NCBI GenBank assembly: GCA_011523735.1
Contig: WTGB01000083.1
Coordinates: 94,837 to 158,836, forward strand
Origin: Chloroflexota bacterium
Lineage (GTDB): Bacteria > Chloroflexota > Anaerolineae > Aggregatilineales > Phototrophicaceae
Direction: 5' to 3'
Length of the DNA stretch: 64,000 nt
In this document: piece after piece, positions 17,306 to 27,019 of the stretch
How positions within the stretch are numbered: position 1 is the first letter of the stretch
Layout of the letters: every line of letters starts with the position of its first letter
The notes under the pieces: model-generated
What the model was told of the DNA's origin: nothing
Database searches by the model: none
The model's input: only the letters and a program-made list of their open reading frames with translations
Position numbers and translations under genes: made by a program

Positions 17306-17412
17306 TTGGCTTGCCAGCAGCAGACTCGCTCAGGCAGGCGCGCAGTAAGGTATCCGACAAGTTACATAGCCGCTGCCGGGCGAAAATGGTTTGTGAGATA
17401 AGGAGCTAAGGA

Positions 17413-17880
17413 ATGCCGAGGAGAAATCGTCCGCCCAAGCGTATCCCGCCGCCTGATGTTAAGTTCGGCAATTTACACGTGGCGATGTTTATTAATCGTA
17501 TGATGCGTGGCGGCAAGAAGAGCCTGGTGACGCGCATCATGTACGAGGCTTTGGACTCTATGGGCGAGCGCACGAAGAAAGATCCAATCGAGGTCTTTGA
17601 GATTGCGATTCGCAACGTGACGCCGGCGGTCGAGGTTAAGCCGAAGCGCGTTGGAGGCTCGACATATCAAGTGCCGATTGATGTGTCGCATGAACGCGGG
17701 GTGACGCTGGCGATGCGCTGGCTGATCCAGTTCGCGCGGGACCGCAGCGGCAGAAGTATGGCGGAAAAGCTGACAAATGAACTGCTCGATGCTTACAATG
17801 GGCAAGGCAGCGCAATCCGCAGGAAAGATGAAACGCATCGCATGGCAGAGGCGAATCGCGCCTTTGCGCACTTTCGCTAG
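17413..17880 (+). CDS. rpsG: 30S ribosomal protein S7
   Basis: 155 residues, normal S7 length, with the N-terminal basic arm PRRNRPPKR, NPMGxR-like KRVGGSTYQVPIDV and the C-terminal HRMAEANRAFAHFR. S7 nucleates the 3' major domain of 16S rRNA at the E/P site. It lies between rpsL and fusA as in most bacterial str operons. The ATG is preceded by AAGGAG. Confidence 0.98.
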   Translation: MPRRNRPPKRIPPPDVKFGNLHVAMFINRMMRGGKKSLVTRIMYEALDSMGERTKKDPIEVFEIAIRNVTPAVEVKPKRVGGSTYQVPIDVSHERGVTLAMRWLIQFARDRSGRSMAEKLTNELLDAYNGQGSAIRRKDETHRMAEANRAFAHFR

Positions 17881-17919
17881 GGCGAATCCCGCTCGCAATA
17901 CGCGGGAAGTGAATGGAAA

Positions 17920-20019
17920 ATGGCAAAGACGACACCTGGTTTCGATCTCAACAGAGTGCGCAACATCGGAATCATCGCGCATATTGACGCTGGCAAGACG
18001 ACCGTCACCGAGCGCGTTCTATATTACACCGGCATGGTGCACAAGATCGGTGAAACTCACGAAGGCTCCGCTACCACTGATTACATGGATCAGGAGCGGG
18101 AGCGCGGCATCACGATTACTTCGGCTGCTGTCACGGCGAGCTGGGATGATCATCAGATCAACATCATTGATACGCCCGGTCATGTGGACTTCACAGCCGA
18201 GGTACAACGGAGCCTGAGGGTGCTAGACGGTGGCATCACTGTGTTTGACAGCGTCGCCGGGGTTGAGCCGCAATCGGAAACCGTTTGGCGTCAGGCCTCT
18301 CAGTACAATGTGCCGAGGATGTGTTTCGTCAACAAGATGGATCGTACGGGCGCTGACTTTGACCGCTGCGTCAATATGATGGTCAACCGGCTAAAAGCGA
18401 ATCCGGTGGTGATTCAAGCGCCTTATGGCAGCGGTGAGAACTTTGAAGGCATTATTGATCTGTTAAAGATGGAGTTGATCACCTACGGCAACGACGAAGG
18501 CACGGACATCAACTATCATAAGATTCCCGAGAGCCATAGGGAAATGGCGGAAACGCGTCGTGACGAGATGATCGAAAAGATCGTCGAGCACGATGAATAC
18601 TTGACGATGAAATTTCTTGAAGAAGAGGAGATTACCGACGGGGAGATTCTCGCCGGCCTGCGCGCCGGGACGATCTCGGGTCAGTTGCATCCGGTCATGT
18701 GTGGCTCGGCATTGAAGAATAAAGGTGTGCAGGCGCTGTTGAATATGGTTGTGGCTTTGCTTCCGTCGCCGTTGGATATCCCGCCGGTTAAGGGCGAGGA
18801 TCCAAAGGATGGCAAAGAGTTGTTTCGCTACGCCGATGACGAAGAACCAATGTCTGCGCTGGTCTTCAAGATCGTCTCCGATCCCTATGGCCGACTGGCG
18901 TTCACCCGTGTGTATTCCGGCGTTCTCAAGGCGGGCACAATGGTAGTCAATACAGCGAACGGTAAACGTGAGCGCATAGGCCGCATCGTACGCATGTTTG
19001 CCGACCGGCGCGAGGATGTCAAAGAGGTTCACGCCGGCGATATTGCTGCGATTATCGGTATGAAGGAAACATTCACTGGTGATACGTTGAGCGTGCCGAA
19101 CAAGCCAATTCTGCTAGAAAACATCACTTTCCCTGATCCGGTGGTAGAAGTCGCTATCGAACCCAACACCAAAGCCGATCAAGACAAGATGGGCATCGGT
19201 TTGCGGAAACTCGCCGAAGAAGACCCCACCTTCCAGATTGAGGTTGATGACCAGTTGGGCCAGACCAAGATCAAGGGCATGGGTGAGTTGCATTTGGAAG
19301 TCTTGGTCGATCGATTGATGCGTGAATATGGCGTCGAAGCGCGAGTGGGCCGGCCACGGGTTGCTTACAGAGAAACGATCACGCGGTCGATGGAAATCGA
19401 TACGACCTTCAGACGTCAGACAGGTGGCGCTGGTCAGTATGCGCGTTGCGTGATTCGCTTCGAGCCGATACCGGCAGAGGAGAAGGACGCCGCTGATAGC
19501 GAATTGCTCTTTGTGGATGCGATCCGTGGCGGAGCGATTCCGAAGGAATATATTCCCGCGGTCAAGAAGGGTGTCACCCAGGCGATGCAGGGCGGTGTGG
19601 TGGCTGGCTATCCAGTGGTGAATATCAAAGCGACGCTAATTGATGGCGCTTACCACGAGGTGGACTCCAGCGAAATCGCCTTCACCATCGCTGGTTCAAT
19701 GTGTCTGAAGGAGGGCATTCAGAAGAGCGGGCCAGTTATTCTTGAGCCGTCTATGAGTGTCGAAGTCGTCGTGCCCGATAACTACACCGGCGCTGTTGTT
19801 GGGGACATTTCCTCACGTCGTGGCGTGATACGGGGCATGGAGCCGCATAGCGAAGGCATTTCGGTGATCAATGCGCAAGTGCCATTGGGTGAGATGTTTG
19901 GCTATGCTAATGACTTGCGCAACAACACGCAGGGTCGTGGCAATTTCAGCATGGAATTTGATACCTATACGGTCGCGCCGGAAGATATTGCCGAGGCAGT
20001 GAAATCCGGCGCGCGTTGA
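17920..20019 (+). CDS. fusA: Elongation factor G
   Basis: 699 residues, full-length EF-G. G-domain motifs are AHIDAGKTT (G1), RGITITSA (G2), DTPGHVDF (G3) and NKMDRTGAD (G4). They are followed by domain II, the GMGELHLEV segment of domain III, and a domain IV with GGAGQYARC. EF-G catalyses GTP-dependent translocation and, with RRF, ribosome recycling. The gene lies 39 bases after rpsG. Nothing suggests a second EF-G paralogue or resistance-type changes. Confidence 0.98.
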   Translation: MAKTTPGFDLNRVRNIGIIAHIDAGKTTVTERVLYYTGMVHKIGETHEGSATTDYMDQERERGITITSAAVTASWDDHQINIIDTPGHVDFTAEVQRSLRVLDGGITVFDSVAGVEPQSETVWRQASQYNVPRMCFVNKMDRTGADFDRCVNMMVNRLKANPVVIQAPYGSGENFEGIIDLLKMELITYGNDEGTDINYHKIPESHREMAETRRDEMIEKIVEHDEYLTMKFLEEEEITDGEILAGLRAGTISGQLHPVMCGSALKNKGVQALLNMVVALLPSPLDIPPVKGEDPKDGKELFRYADDEEPMSALVFKIVSDPYGRLAFTRVYSGVLKAGTMVVNTANGKRERIGRIVRMFADRREDVKEVHAGDIAAIIGMKETFTGDTLSVPNKPILLENITFPDPVVEVAIEPNTKADQDKMGIGLRKLAEEDPTFQIEVDDQLGQTKIKGMGELHLEVLVDRLMREYGVEARVGRPRVAYRETITRSMEIDTTFRRQTGGAGQYARCVIRFEPIPAEEKDAADSELLFVDAIRGGAIPKEYIPAVKKGVTQAMQGGVVAGYPVVNIKATLIDGAYHEVDSSEIAFTIAGSMCLKEGIQKSGPVILEPSMSVEVVVPDNYTGAVVGDISSRRGVIRGMEPHSEGISVINAQVPLGEMFGYANDLRNNTQGRGNFSMEFDTYTVAPEDIAEAVKSGAR

Positions 20020-20099
20020 GGTGAGGCTGGGTGAACCAGTCGCCAGTTTTGTTCGGTCATTCATTTTCAAATCGGGGAGTTCACAAGAGGGATTGTCAA

Positions 20100-21299
20100 A
20101 TGTCTAAGGGGAAATTCGAGCGTAGCAAGCCGCATGTAAATATTGGAACGATCGGTCATGTCGACCACGGCAAAACGACCTTGACCGCCGCTATCACCAA
20201 GGTATTGGCGCTCAAAGGGCAGGCGCAAGAACGCGAATATGGCGACATCGACAACGCGCCAGAAGAACGCGCCCGCGGCATCACCATCAATATTCGCCAT
20301 GTCGAGTATGAAACCGACAATCGTCACTATGCGCACGTAGATTGCCCGGGCCACCGCGACTATATCAAGAACATGATCACCGGCGCGGCGCAAATGGACG
20401 GTGCAATCCTGGTCGTCAGCGCGCCCGATGGGCCGATGCCGCAAACACGCGAACACGTCTTGCTGGCCAAGCAGGTGGAAGTCCCAGCCATGGTTGTCTA
20501 TCTCAACAAGACCGACCAAATGGATGACGAAGAACTGATTGAGTTGGTTGAGATGGAGCTTGCCGAATTGCTTGAAGGCTATGGTTTTGATCCAGATACG
20601 CCAATCATAAAGGGTTCGGCTCTGGCAGCGCAGGAATGTGAAAGCAATGATCCAAGCGCGCCGGAATACGAGTCGATCATCGAGTTGATGGATGCCGTTG
20701 ACGAGTGGATTCCGACGCCAATGCGCGATGTCGACAAGCCATTCATGATGGCCATTGAAGACGTCTTCTCTATTAAGGGGCGCGGCACGGTTGTCACCGG
20801 AAGCGTTGCCCGCGGTACGCTGCTGAAGGGCACGGAGGTCGATATCGTTGGCTTGCGCGACGAAATCGTCAAAACGGTTGTCACTGGCATCGAAATGTTC
20901 AACAAGGAGCTAGACCAGGCGCAGGCTGGTGACAACGCCGGGATCCTCCTGCGCGGTATCGGTCGTGACGAGGTCCAGCGCGGCATGGTTATCGCCGCGG
21001 TTGGCTCGATTACGCCGCACAAGAAATTCAAATGTGAAGTCTATGTGTTGCGTCGTGACGAAGGTGGCCGACACAAGGCCTTTTTCAGCGGCTACCGTCC
21101 GCAATTCTACATTCGCACGATGGATGTCACTGGCACAATCACGCTGCCGGATGGTGTGGAAATGGTCATGCCTGGCGACAATGTCAACCTTGATGTGGAA
21201 CTGATCACGCCTGTTGCACTGGAACGCGGCTCTTCTTTTGCGATTCGCGAAGGTGGCCTGACGGTCGGCGCGGGCCGCATCACCGAGATTCTGGAGTAA
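20100..21299 (+). CDS. tuf: Elongation factor Tu
   Basis: 399 residues. The GTPase motifs are GHVDHGKTT (G1), RGITI (G2), DCPGH (G3) and NKTD (G4). The beta-barrel domains II and III contain GRGTVVTG and [10 protein letters not shown]. The ATG at 20100 is preceded by AAGAGG; the open frame upstream to 20031 is not conserved. The residue following the catalytic His85 is Arg86, where almost all bacterial EF-Tu have Ala. GHRD is instead the form found in archaeal and eukaryotic EF-1A. Switch I neighbours are also unusual (INIRHVEY). EF-Tu delivers aminoacyl-tRNA to the ribosome. Confidence 0.97.
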   Translation: MSKGKFERSKPHVNIGTIGHVDHGKTTLTAAITKVLALKGQAQEREYGDIDNAPEERARGITINIRHVEYETDNRHYAHVDCPGHRDYIKNMITGAAQMDGAILVVSAPDGPMPQTREHVLLAKQVEVPAMVVYLNKTDQMDDEELIELVEMELAELLEGYGFDPDTPIIKGSALAAQECESNDPSAPEYESIIELMDAVDEWIPTPMRDVDKPFMMAIEDVFSIKGRGTVVTGSVARGTLLKGTEVDIVGLRDEIVKTVVTGIEMFNKELDQAQAGDNAGILLRGIGRDEVQRGMVIAAVGSITPHKKFKCEVYVLRRDEGGRHKAFFSGYRPQFYIRTMDVTGTITLPDGVEMVMPGDNVNLDVELITPVALERGSSFAIREGGLTVGAGRITEILE

Positions 21300-21323
21300 G
21301 TTAGTCTAGGCGCGTAAGGACCT

Positions 21324-21346
21324 GAGCCGGGTATAGTTCCCGGCTC
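21324..21346 (+). terminator. Strong hairpin between tuf and rpsJ
   Basis: A perfect eight-pair stem GAGCCGGG / CCCGGCTC with a seven-base loop, 24 bases after the tuf stop. No T-tract follows, so it is more likely an mRNA-stabilising or processing hairpin, or a weak attenuator, than a full terminator. Confidence 0.45.
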
Positions 21347-21391
21347 GTCTAACCTGATCGGTGTCTTGATTGAACAGTTAAAGGTGGCGGA

Positions 21392-21700
21392 ATGGCAAAG
21401 AACAAGATACGTATCCGGCTGAAGGCTTACGACCACCGGGTACTTGATCAGTCAGCTCAGCGTATTGTGGACACCGCGGAACGAACCGGTTCGCGCGTAG
21501 TGGGTCCGGTACCCTTGCCGACTCGGATTGAGCGCTTCACAGTTCGGCGTTCACCCTTTATTGACAAGGATTCCCAGGAGCATTTTGAAGTACGGACCCA
21601 CAAACGGCTGATTGATGTGCTGGAACCGGATAGCAAGACGATTGATACCTTGATGCGGCTTAACTTGCCAGCGGGCGTCGATATCGAAATCAAGATTTAA
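21392..21700 (+). CDS. rpsJ: 30S ribosomal protein S10
   Basis: 102 residues matching S10/Nus[16 protein letters not shown] at the start, [15 protein letters not shown], and [12 protein letters not shown] before the end. S10 is a head protein of the small subunit and also acts as NusE in antitermination. It heads the S10 part of the cluster, 92 bases after tuf and behind the 21324 hairpin. GGTGG precedes the ATG. Confidence 0.98.
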   Translation: MAKNKIRIRLKAYDHRVLDQSAQRIVDTAERTGSRVVGPVPLPTRIERFTVRRSPFIDKDSQEHFEVRTHKRLIDVLEPDSKTIDTLMRLNLPAGVDIEIKI

Positions 21701-21864
21701 CGGAGCTCGCGCGATACCTTTTTGTGCAAATGGCCTCTTGCGTAGCTCCCTCGCGATTCCTTGCGGGGCAAAGGCATGAGGCGTGCCATCCAGATGGCTG
21801 GTTACGAGGATTACCGGGTGTGTGCGAGAGAAGCATGCGAGCGCATCCGAGTGGAGACTAAATC

Positions 21865-22503
21865 ATGAAGGGCATGATTGGCAAAAAAGTAGGCATGACC
21901 CAGGTATTTGATGAACAGGGTACGGTGACTCCGGTGACTGTGATTCAGGCGGGACCCTGCTACGTGACGCAAATACGTAACGTCGAACGCGATGGTTATA
22001 TCGCGGTACAACTTGGATATGGGGAAGCCAAACCAAAGAGACTGACCAAGGGCCAACTGGGCCACTTGCAGCGGTCCGACTTGCCTGCGTTACGTCACCT
22101 GCGTGAATTTCGCCTGCCTGAAACTGCCGAATTGGCGGTTGCAGAGGGTCAAGAGATCAATGTCGATATTTTTGAGCGCGGTGAGCTGGTTGATGTCATT
22201 GGTACGAGCAAGGGACGTGGTCATGCGGGCACAATCAAGCGCCACGGCTTCGCTCGCGGACCGAAGACACACGGTCAATCCGACCGGATGCGTTCGCCCG
22301 GATCGATCGGCATGTGCGCCACGCCTGGCAGGACGTTGAAAGGCAAGAGGATGGCGGGCCGCATGGGTAATGATCGTGTGACCGTGCAGAATCTACCCTT
22401 GGTCGTTGTTGATGCCCAGAATAACCTGTTGGCTGTGAAGGGCTCCGTGCCTGGCGCCAAAGGCAGCATCGTCATGATCCGCCCGGCCGCGAAGCGCGCT
22501 TAA
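21865..22503 (+). CDS. rplC: 50S ribosomal protein L3
   Basis: 212 residues with the bacterial L3 start MKGMIGKKVGMTQVFDEQG and the central glycine-rich loop HGQSDRMRSPGSIG reaching the peptidyl-transferase centre. It lies 164 bases after rpsJ; that gap holds no ORF I can support. A GGAG precedes the ATG. The C-terminus is of usual length. Confidence 0.98.
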   Translation: MKGMIGKKVGMTQVFDEQGTVTPVTVIQAGPCYVTQIRNVERDGYIAVQLGYGEAKPKRLTKGQLGHLQRSDLPALRHLREFRLPETAELAVAEGQEINVDIFERGELVDVIGTSKGRGHAGTIKRHGFARGPKTHGQSDRMRSPGSIGMCATPGRTLKGKRMAGRMGNDRVTVQNLPLVVVDAQNNLLAVKGSVPGAKGSIVMIRPAAKRA

Positions 22504-22533
22504 CCGACGGCGGAGAAGACAGGAGAGTTGGCC

Positions 22534-23163
22534 ATGCAATTACCAGTTTTGGATAGCGCCGGTCGCGAAGTATCCCAGATTGACCTGCCGTCCGATATCT
22601 TTGAAGCCAAGATCAACGTGGGCTTGATGCACCAAGCTTTCGTCCGGCAGATGGCAAACGCCCGGCAAGGATCGCATAACACGCGTTCCCGCAGCGAAAT
22701 CCGCGCGACCGGAGCAAAATGGTATCGGCAAAAGGGTACGGGCCGGGCGCGTCACGGCGCTCAAAGTGCGCCTATATTCGTCGGTGGCGGTTTGGCGCAT
22801 GGACCCAAGCCTCGCGACTATTCAAAGCGGATGCCGAAGAAGATGAGGCAAGGCGCTATCCGTTCGACGCTCAGCGCGTTGGTGCGTGATGACCAGTTGA
22901 TATTAGTCGACAAACTCGATATGGACGCTCCGAAGACTAAGGAAATGCGCAGTTTTATTAAGGCGCTGGTCGGCGATCAATCGGCATTGATCGTGGTGAC
23001 GCGTGACCAGAAAACGGTCCGCAAGAGCGCAAGTAACCTAGCCAAAGTCCATTCACTCGTCGCCAATTACCTGAACGTCCGCGACTTGCTGAAATACGAC
23101 AAGGTGATTATGTCTTTGGACGCTCTCGATGTGATCAAGGGCATTTGGGGCAAGGGAGCGTAA
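22534..23163 (+). CDS. rplD: 50S ribosomal protein L4
   Basis: 209 residues. The extended tunnel loop is present (GAKWYRQKGTGRARHGAQ), followed by GGGLAHGPKPRDY and the C-terminal alpha/beta domain. In some bacteria L4 also represses its own operon. I choose the ATG at 22534, with AGGAGAG seven bases upstream, over an in-frame TTG at 22528 that would overlap that site. Confidence 0.97.
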   Translation: MQLPVLDSAGREVSQIDLPSDIFEAKINVGLMHQAFVRQMANARQGSHNTRSRSEIRATGAKWYRQKGTGRARHGAQSAPIFVGGGLAHGPKPRDYSKRMPKKMRQGAIRSTLSALVRDDQLILVDKLDMDAPKTKEMRSFIKALVGDQSALIVVTRDQKTVRKSASNLAKVHSLVANYLNVRDLLKYDKVIMSLDALDVIKGIWGKGA

Positions 23164-23164
23164 C

Positions 23165-23467
23165 ATGGCCGAGCTACACCTTTATGATGTTATCCGCCGT
23201 CCACTAATCACGGAAAAGACAACTGAGATGGCGGACGCGCAGAACAAATACGTTTTTGAAGTAGCACGGAACGCCAACAAGATTCAGGTCAAAGAAGCGG
23301 TGGAAGAGATTTTTGACCTTGAGGGCAAGGTGGTCAAAGTCAACACGATGGTGATGCCAGCCAAACGCGGACGCCGAGGTCGCAACCAGTACATTCGGTC
23401 CCGCGCGTGGAAGAAGGCAATCGTAACGCTGGAGGATGGCGTTTCGATCGAGCTTTTTGATGTTTAG
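23165..23467 (+). CDS. rplW: 50S ribosomal protein L23
   Basis: 100 residues with the L23 pattern: [13 protein letters not shown] near the start, the [20 protein letters not shown] helix, and the extended loop [21 protein letters not shown]23 is at the tunnel exit, the docking site for trigger factor and SRP. The gene starts one base after the rplD stop, so it is probably coupled. Confidence 0.97.
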   Translation: MAELHLYDVIRRPLITEKTTEMADAQNKYVFEVARNANKIQVKEAVEEIFDLEGKVVKVNTMVMPAKRGRRGRNQYIRSRAWKKAIVTLEDGVSIELFDV

Positions 23468-23481
23468 GGAGTGCATTTAGG

Positions 23482-24315
23482 ATGCCCATTAAGGTCTATA
23501 AACCCACATCGCCCGGTCGCCGTGATATGACCGGGTATACATTCGAAGAGATCACGAAGAAGAAACCCGAGCGTTCTTTAACGCGCGCCTTACGGAAGAA
23601 GGGCGGCCGGAATAACACCGGGCGGATCACAGTGCGGCACCGGGGCGGCGGACATAAGCGGCGTTATCGGATAATTGACTTCAAGCGGGACAAGGAAGAT
23701 TGCCGCGCGGAGGTCATCGCTATCGAGTATGATCCCAATCGTTCCGCACGTATCGCCCTGCTGCAATACGAAGACGGCGTCAAGAGTTACATCATCGCGC
23801 CCATGGGCCTTCAAGTCGGTAACAAGATCGGAAACGGCGCCATGAGCACGTTGCGACCGGGAAATAGTCGGGCGCTGAAGGAAATTCCGCTGGGCACGGT
23901 GGTGCACAATATCGAAATGCGGCCGGGCAAAGGCGGGCAGTTGGCGCGTTCCGCCGGGACATCGGCGCAGATATTGGCATCGGAAGGCAAGTATATTACG
24001 CTCCGCCTGCCAAGCGGCGAGATGCGAATGATTCTTGCTACTTGTCGAGCAACAATCGGGCAGGTGGGCAATGCTGAACATTCAAATGTCAAACTAGGTA
24101 AAGCTGGTCGGCGCCGTTGGCTGGGTTGGCGGCCCTCGGTCCGAGGCACGGCAATGGATCCGGCGAGTCATCCACATGGCGGTGGTGAGGGCAAGTCCGG
24201 CATCGGTATGGCAGCGCCGAAGACACCCTGGGGCAAGAAAGCGCTCGGCGTACGTACGCGGCGGAATAAGCGTACGAGTCAGTTCATCGTCCGCCGCCGC
24301 GGCAAGCGCCGTTAA
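23482..24315 (+). CDS. rplB: 50S ribosomal protein L2
   Basis: 277 residues. The signature [19 protein letters not shown] is near residue 42. The C-terminal conserved block is [18 protein letters not shown], including the essential His of the peptidyl-transferase region, and ends with the basic tail RRRGKRR. It is of normal length and lies in the usual S10-operon position 14 bases after rplW. Confidence 0.98.
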   Translation: MPIKVYKPTSPGRRDMTGYTFEEITKKKPERSLTRALRKKGGRNNTGRITVRHRGGGHKRRYRIIDFKRDKEDCRAEVIAIEYDPNRSARIALLQYEDGVKSYIIAPMGLQVGNKIGNGAMSTLRPGNSRALKEIPLGTVVHNIEMRPGKGGQLARSAGTSAQILASEGKYITLRLPSGEMRMILATCRATIGQVGNAEHSNVKLGKAGRRRWLGWRPSVRGTAMDPASHPHGGGEGKSGIGMAAPKTPWGKKALGVRTRRNKRTSQFIVRRRGKRR

Positions 24316-24330
24316 TCAGGAGAGACGAAT

Positions 24331-24600
24331 ATGTCACGGTCACTGAAAAAAGGCTACTACATTAGTCCCAAGCTGTTGGAGAAAGTGGAGCGGCTTAACC
24401 AGCAGAACAAAAAAGTCGTCATTCGCACGTGGAGTCGGGCGAGTACGATCTTTCCGCAGATGGTCGGTCATACGATTGCCGTGCATGATGGCCGGCGGCA
24501 TGTGCCGATCTACATCACGGAGAACATGGTTGGGCACAAGCTGGGTGAATTTGCACCTACGCGCACGTTCCGCGGTCATATCACGGACAGTAGACGATAG
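24331..24600 (+). CDS. rpsS: 30S ribosomal protein S19
   Basis: 89 residues with SRSLKKG at the start, [19 protein letters not shown] in the middle and [16 protein letters not shown] near the end, all diagnostic for S19. It sits in the head of the small subunit next to S13. A GGAG ribosome binding site lies before the ATG, 15 bases after rplB. Confidence 0.98.
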   Translation: MSRSLKKGYYISPKLLEKVERLNQQNKKVVIRTWSRASTIFPQMVGHTIAVHDGRRHVPIYITENMVGHKLGEFAPTRTFRGHITDSRR

Positions 24601-24611
24601 AGGTTGATGAT

Positions 24612-24965
24612 ATGGAAGTTCGCGCTATTTCTCGATATCTGCCGATCTCGCCGCGGAAGCTGCGTCTAGTCTGTGACAAAGTGCGCGGGATGGATGCGGA
24701 AGAGGCCTTGATTGTGCTGGATTATATGCCGCAGAAGGGTTCGACTTTTGTAAGCAAGACATTGTCGTCGGCGATGGCTAACGCGGTGAACAATTTTGAT
24801 CTGAACAGGGAAGAACTGTATGTTTCGCAGATTTACGCTGGCGATGGTCCTACGTTGAAGCGCTTCAAAGCGGGCGCGCGCGGACGCTTCAAGCCGCGTT
24901 TGAAACGCACGTCTCACCTGTGGGTGATCTTGGCAGAGCGGGAGGAAGAATTTAATGGGTCGTAA
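24612..24965 (+). CDS. rplV: 50S ribosomal protein L22
   Basis: 117 residues. It has the L22 start (ISRYLPISPRKLRLVCDKVRG) without an extension, the central helix with SAMANAVNN, and the beta-hairpin that reaches into the exit tunnel (AGARGRFKPRLKRTSH). Mutations in this loop give macrolide resistance in other bacteria; nothing odd is visible here. It overlaps rpsC by 11 bases. Confidence 0.97.
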   Translation: MEVRAISRYLPISPRKLRLVCDKVRGMDAEEALIVLDYMPQKGSTFVSKTLSSAMANAVNNFDLNREELYVSQIYAGDGPTLKRFKAGARGRFKPRLKRTSHLWVILAEREEEFNGS

Positions 24966-25653
24966 GGTTCATCCTAAGGGCTTTCGCCTGAAAGTCATCC
25001 GTGAATGGGATGCTCGCTGGTATGCAGAAGGCGAGCAATACGTCAACTTGTTGATGGAAGATCGCAAGATCCGTAAATACCTCAAAGCGAAGACGGCGCG
25101 CGCCGGTGTGTCTCGCATAGAGATTGAGCGGAATCCGAACCTCGTGATTGTTACAATCAATACTGTCCGTCCCGGGCTAATCATCGGGCGGAAGGGCGAG
25201 GCAGTAAAGGAATTGCGACAGAACCTGCAGGATATGACTGGCAAGAAAGTGAAGGTCGAAGTCAGCGAGATCGAGAAGCCGGACCTGGATGCGACGCTGG
25301 TGGCGGAGAATGTTGCGTCCCAGCTCGTCCGCCGGATTGGCCATAGCCGCGCCATGAAACGCGCCATCATGCAGGCGATGCGGCAGGGCGCTGGTGGAAT
25401 CCGTATCGAAGTCAGCGGTCGTCTCGGCGGCTCCGATATGGCGCGACGCGAGTGGATGTTTGATGGCCGCGTGCCGCGCAACACCTTAAGAGCCGATATC
25501 GACTACGGTTTCGCCGAAGCCTTGACGACCTTTGGTCAGATAGGCGTGAAAGTGTGGATTTACAAAGGCGATATCTTGCCGGGCGAAGATCCCTTCAGTA
25601 CCGGCGCGCAGAGGCCTGCTGCCCGTGACGGTCGTCGCGGTCGACGGAACTAG
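24955..25653 (+). CDS. rpsC: 30S ribosomal protein S3
   Basis: 232 residues. The N-terminal part opens GRKVHPKGFRL and contains a type II KH domain with the GxxG loop in GLIIGRKGEAVKE. The C-terminal domain has GRLGGSDMARREW and GRVPRNTLRADIDYG. S3 lines the mRNA entry channel and contributes helicase activity. The last 20 residues are Arg/Gly rich. The start overlaps the end of rplV. Confidence 0.98.
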   Translation: MGRKVHPKGFRLKVIREWDARWYAEGEQYVNLLMEDRKIRKYLKAKTARAGVSRIEIERNPNLVIVTINTVRPGLIIGRKGEAVKELRQNLQDMTGKKVKVEVSEIEKPDLDATLVAENVASQLVRRIGHSRAMKRAIMQAMRQGAGGIRIEVSGRLGGSDMARREWMFDGRVPRNTLRADIDYGFAEALTTFGQIGVKVWIYKGDILPGEDPFSTGAQRPAARDGRRGRRN

Positions 25654-25677
25654 AGCGCTTCCAGAGGAGCAAACCAC

Positions 25678-26112
25678 ATGTTGATGCCGAAACGCAGAAA
25701 GTACAACAAGCAGATGCGCGGCCGCATGCGTGGCAAGGCGCGGCGTGGCGCGGTCGTTCAATTTGGAGATTATGGCTTGCAGGCGCTCGAGCCCAGTTGG
25801 GTTACCAGCCGACAGATTGAAGCCTGCCGGCGGGCGATGGTGCGTTATATTCGCCGTCGCGGCAAGGTTTGGATTCGTATATTTCCGGATAAGCCGGTGA
25901 CGCAGAAAGCGGCTGAAACGCGCATGGGCAGTGGTAAGGGCTCGGTGGAGAAGTGGGTCTGTGTCGTGAAGCCGGGACGCATCCTATTTGAAATGAGTGG
26001 CGTGCCCGAAGATGACGCGCGCGAGGCATTGCGGCTGGCGTCGCACAAGCTGCCGATCAAGACCAAGTTTGTGAAGCGCTTCGATCCAATCTCGGGGCGG
26101 GAGGTCAATTGA
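25678..26112 (+). CDS. rplP: 50S ribosomal protein L16
   Basis: 144 residues beginning [19 protein letters not shown], the standard L16 start, with [18 protein letters not shown] and [14 protein letters not shown] later. L16 organises the A-site tRNA region of the large subunit. AGAGGAG precedes the ATG at 25678 by eight bases. The gene ends in TGATG, sharing one base with rpmC. Confidence 0.97.
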   Translation: MLMPKRRKYNKQMRGRMRGKARRGAVVQFGDYGLQALEPSWVTSRQIEACRRAMVRYIRRRGKVWIRIFPDKPVTQKAAETRMGSGKGSVEKWVCVVKPGRILFEMSGVPEDDAREALRLASHKLPIKTKFVKRFDPISGREVN

Positions 26113-26339
26113 TGTTTATCGACGAAATCCGGGCTATGTCGAATGACGAAATCTTGGACAAGATCGAGGACCTAAAAGTTGAGATGTACACATATCGCTT
26201 GCAGAAGGAATCCGGCGAGCTTAAGGATACGACGCTGTTCCGTAAGACGCGGCGAGACATCGCGCGTTTGAAGACAGCGCTGCGTGAGCGCGAATTGGCG
26301 GCGGAAATGATTGCGCAAGGGGGACAGAATGCCGAATAA
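26112..26339 (+). CDS. rpmC: 50S ribosomal protein L29
   Basis: 75 residues, two long helices, with the L29 pattern [18 protein letters not shown] and [20 protein letters not shown]. It is at the tunnel exit near L23. I take the ATG at 26112, which overlaps the rplP stop (TGATG), over the in-frame TTG one codon upstream. Confidence 0.95.
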   Translation: MFIDEIRAMSNDEILDKIEDLKVEMYTYRLQKESGELKDTTLFRKTRRDIARLKTALRERELAAEMIAQGGQNAE

Positions 26340-26589
26340 TCGCAAACGCCTGGTTGGGACGGTCGTCAGCGACAAGATGGAAAAGACGGTTGTTGTGGCG
26401 ATAGAGAATCGCAAAATGCACCCGGTCTATCACAAGGTCGTGTCTTCCACCCGAAAGGTGATGGCCCATGACGAAACCGGGGCAGGCATAGGCGCATTGG
26501 TGCGCATCGTGCAGAGCCGCCCTCTCAGCAAGCGCAAACGTTGGGTGGTAGAGGAAGTATTGGAAGCGCCGGAGGTTGTGGTCAACTGA
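26329..26589 (+). CDS. rpsQ: 30S ribosomal protein S17
   Basis: 86 residues of the S17 OB fold: [20 protein letters not shown] at the start, [10 protein letters not shown], then [16 protein letters not shown]. It has a short C-terminal tail. The ATG at 26329 is behind AAGGGGG and overlaps the end of rpmC by 11 bases. The frame is open upstream to 26311, but that part lies wholly inside rpmC and is not conserved. Confidence 0.97.
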   Translation: MPNNRKRLVGTVVSDKMEKTVVVAIENRKMHPVYHKVVSSTRKVMAHDETGAGIGALVRIVQSRPLSKRKRWVVEEVLEAPEVVVN

Positions 26590-26633
26590 GTCGGCATAGT
26601 CGACTCTGGTTGCTTGAACGGAGAGTGCTAACG

Positions 26634-27005
26634 ATGATTCAGACAGAATCGCGTTTGAAGGTAGCCGATAACAGTGGCGCGCAAGAAATCTTGGTCATCC
26701 GTGTCACTGGCGGGTCAAGGGTGAAATATGGCCACGTCGGCGATATCGTAGTCGGCACGGTGAAGTCGGCTTCGACGACGGGCGGTGTGAAAAAAGGTGA
26801 ACTGGTGCGGGCGGTAATCGTACGTACTCACAAGGAATACCGCCGCTCTGATGGTTCCACCATCCGCTTTGACGACAACGCCGCGGTCGTGCTGGCGGAG
26901 GATCTTGAGAATCCCCGCGGCACCCGCGTGTTTGGTCCCGTAGCGCGCGAATTGCGGGACAAGGGATTTATGAAGATCGTCTCACTGGCGCCGGAGACCT
27001 TGTAA
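26634..27005 (+). CDS. rplN: 50S ribosomal protein L14
   Basis: 123 residues starting [19 protein letters not shown], the invariant L14 opening, with [28 protein letters not shown] central strands and [13 protein letters not shown] near the end. It is of normal length. The ATG at 26634 follows GGAGAG; the longer open frame from 26541 overlaps rpsQ and is not used. Confidence 0.98.
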   Translation: MIQTESRLKVADNSGAQEILVIRVTGGSRVKYGHVGDIVVGTVKSASTTGGVKKGELVRAVIVRTHKEYRRSDGSTIRFDDNAAVVLAEDLENPRGTRVFGPVARELRDKGFMKIVSLAPETL

Positions 27006-27019
27006 ACGAGGGTAATGAG

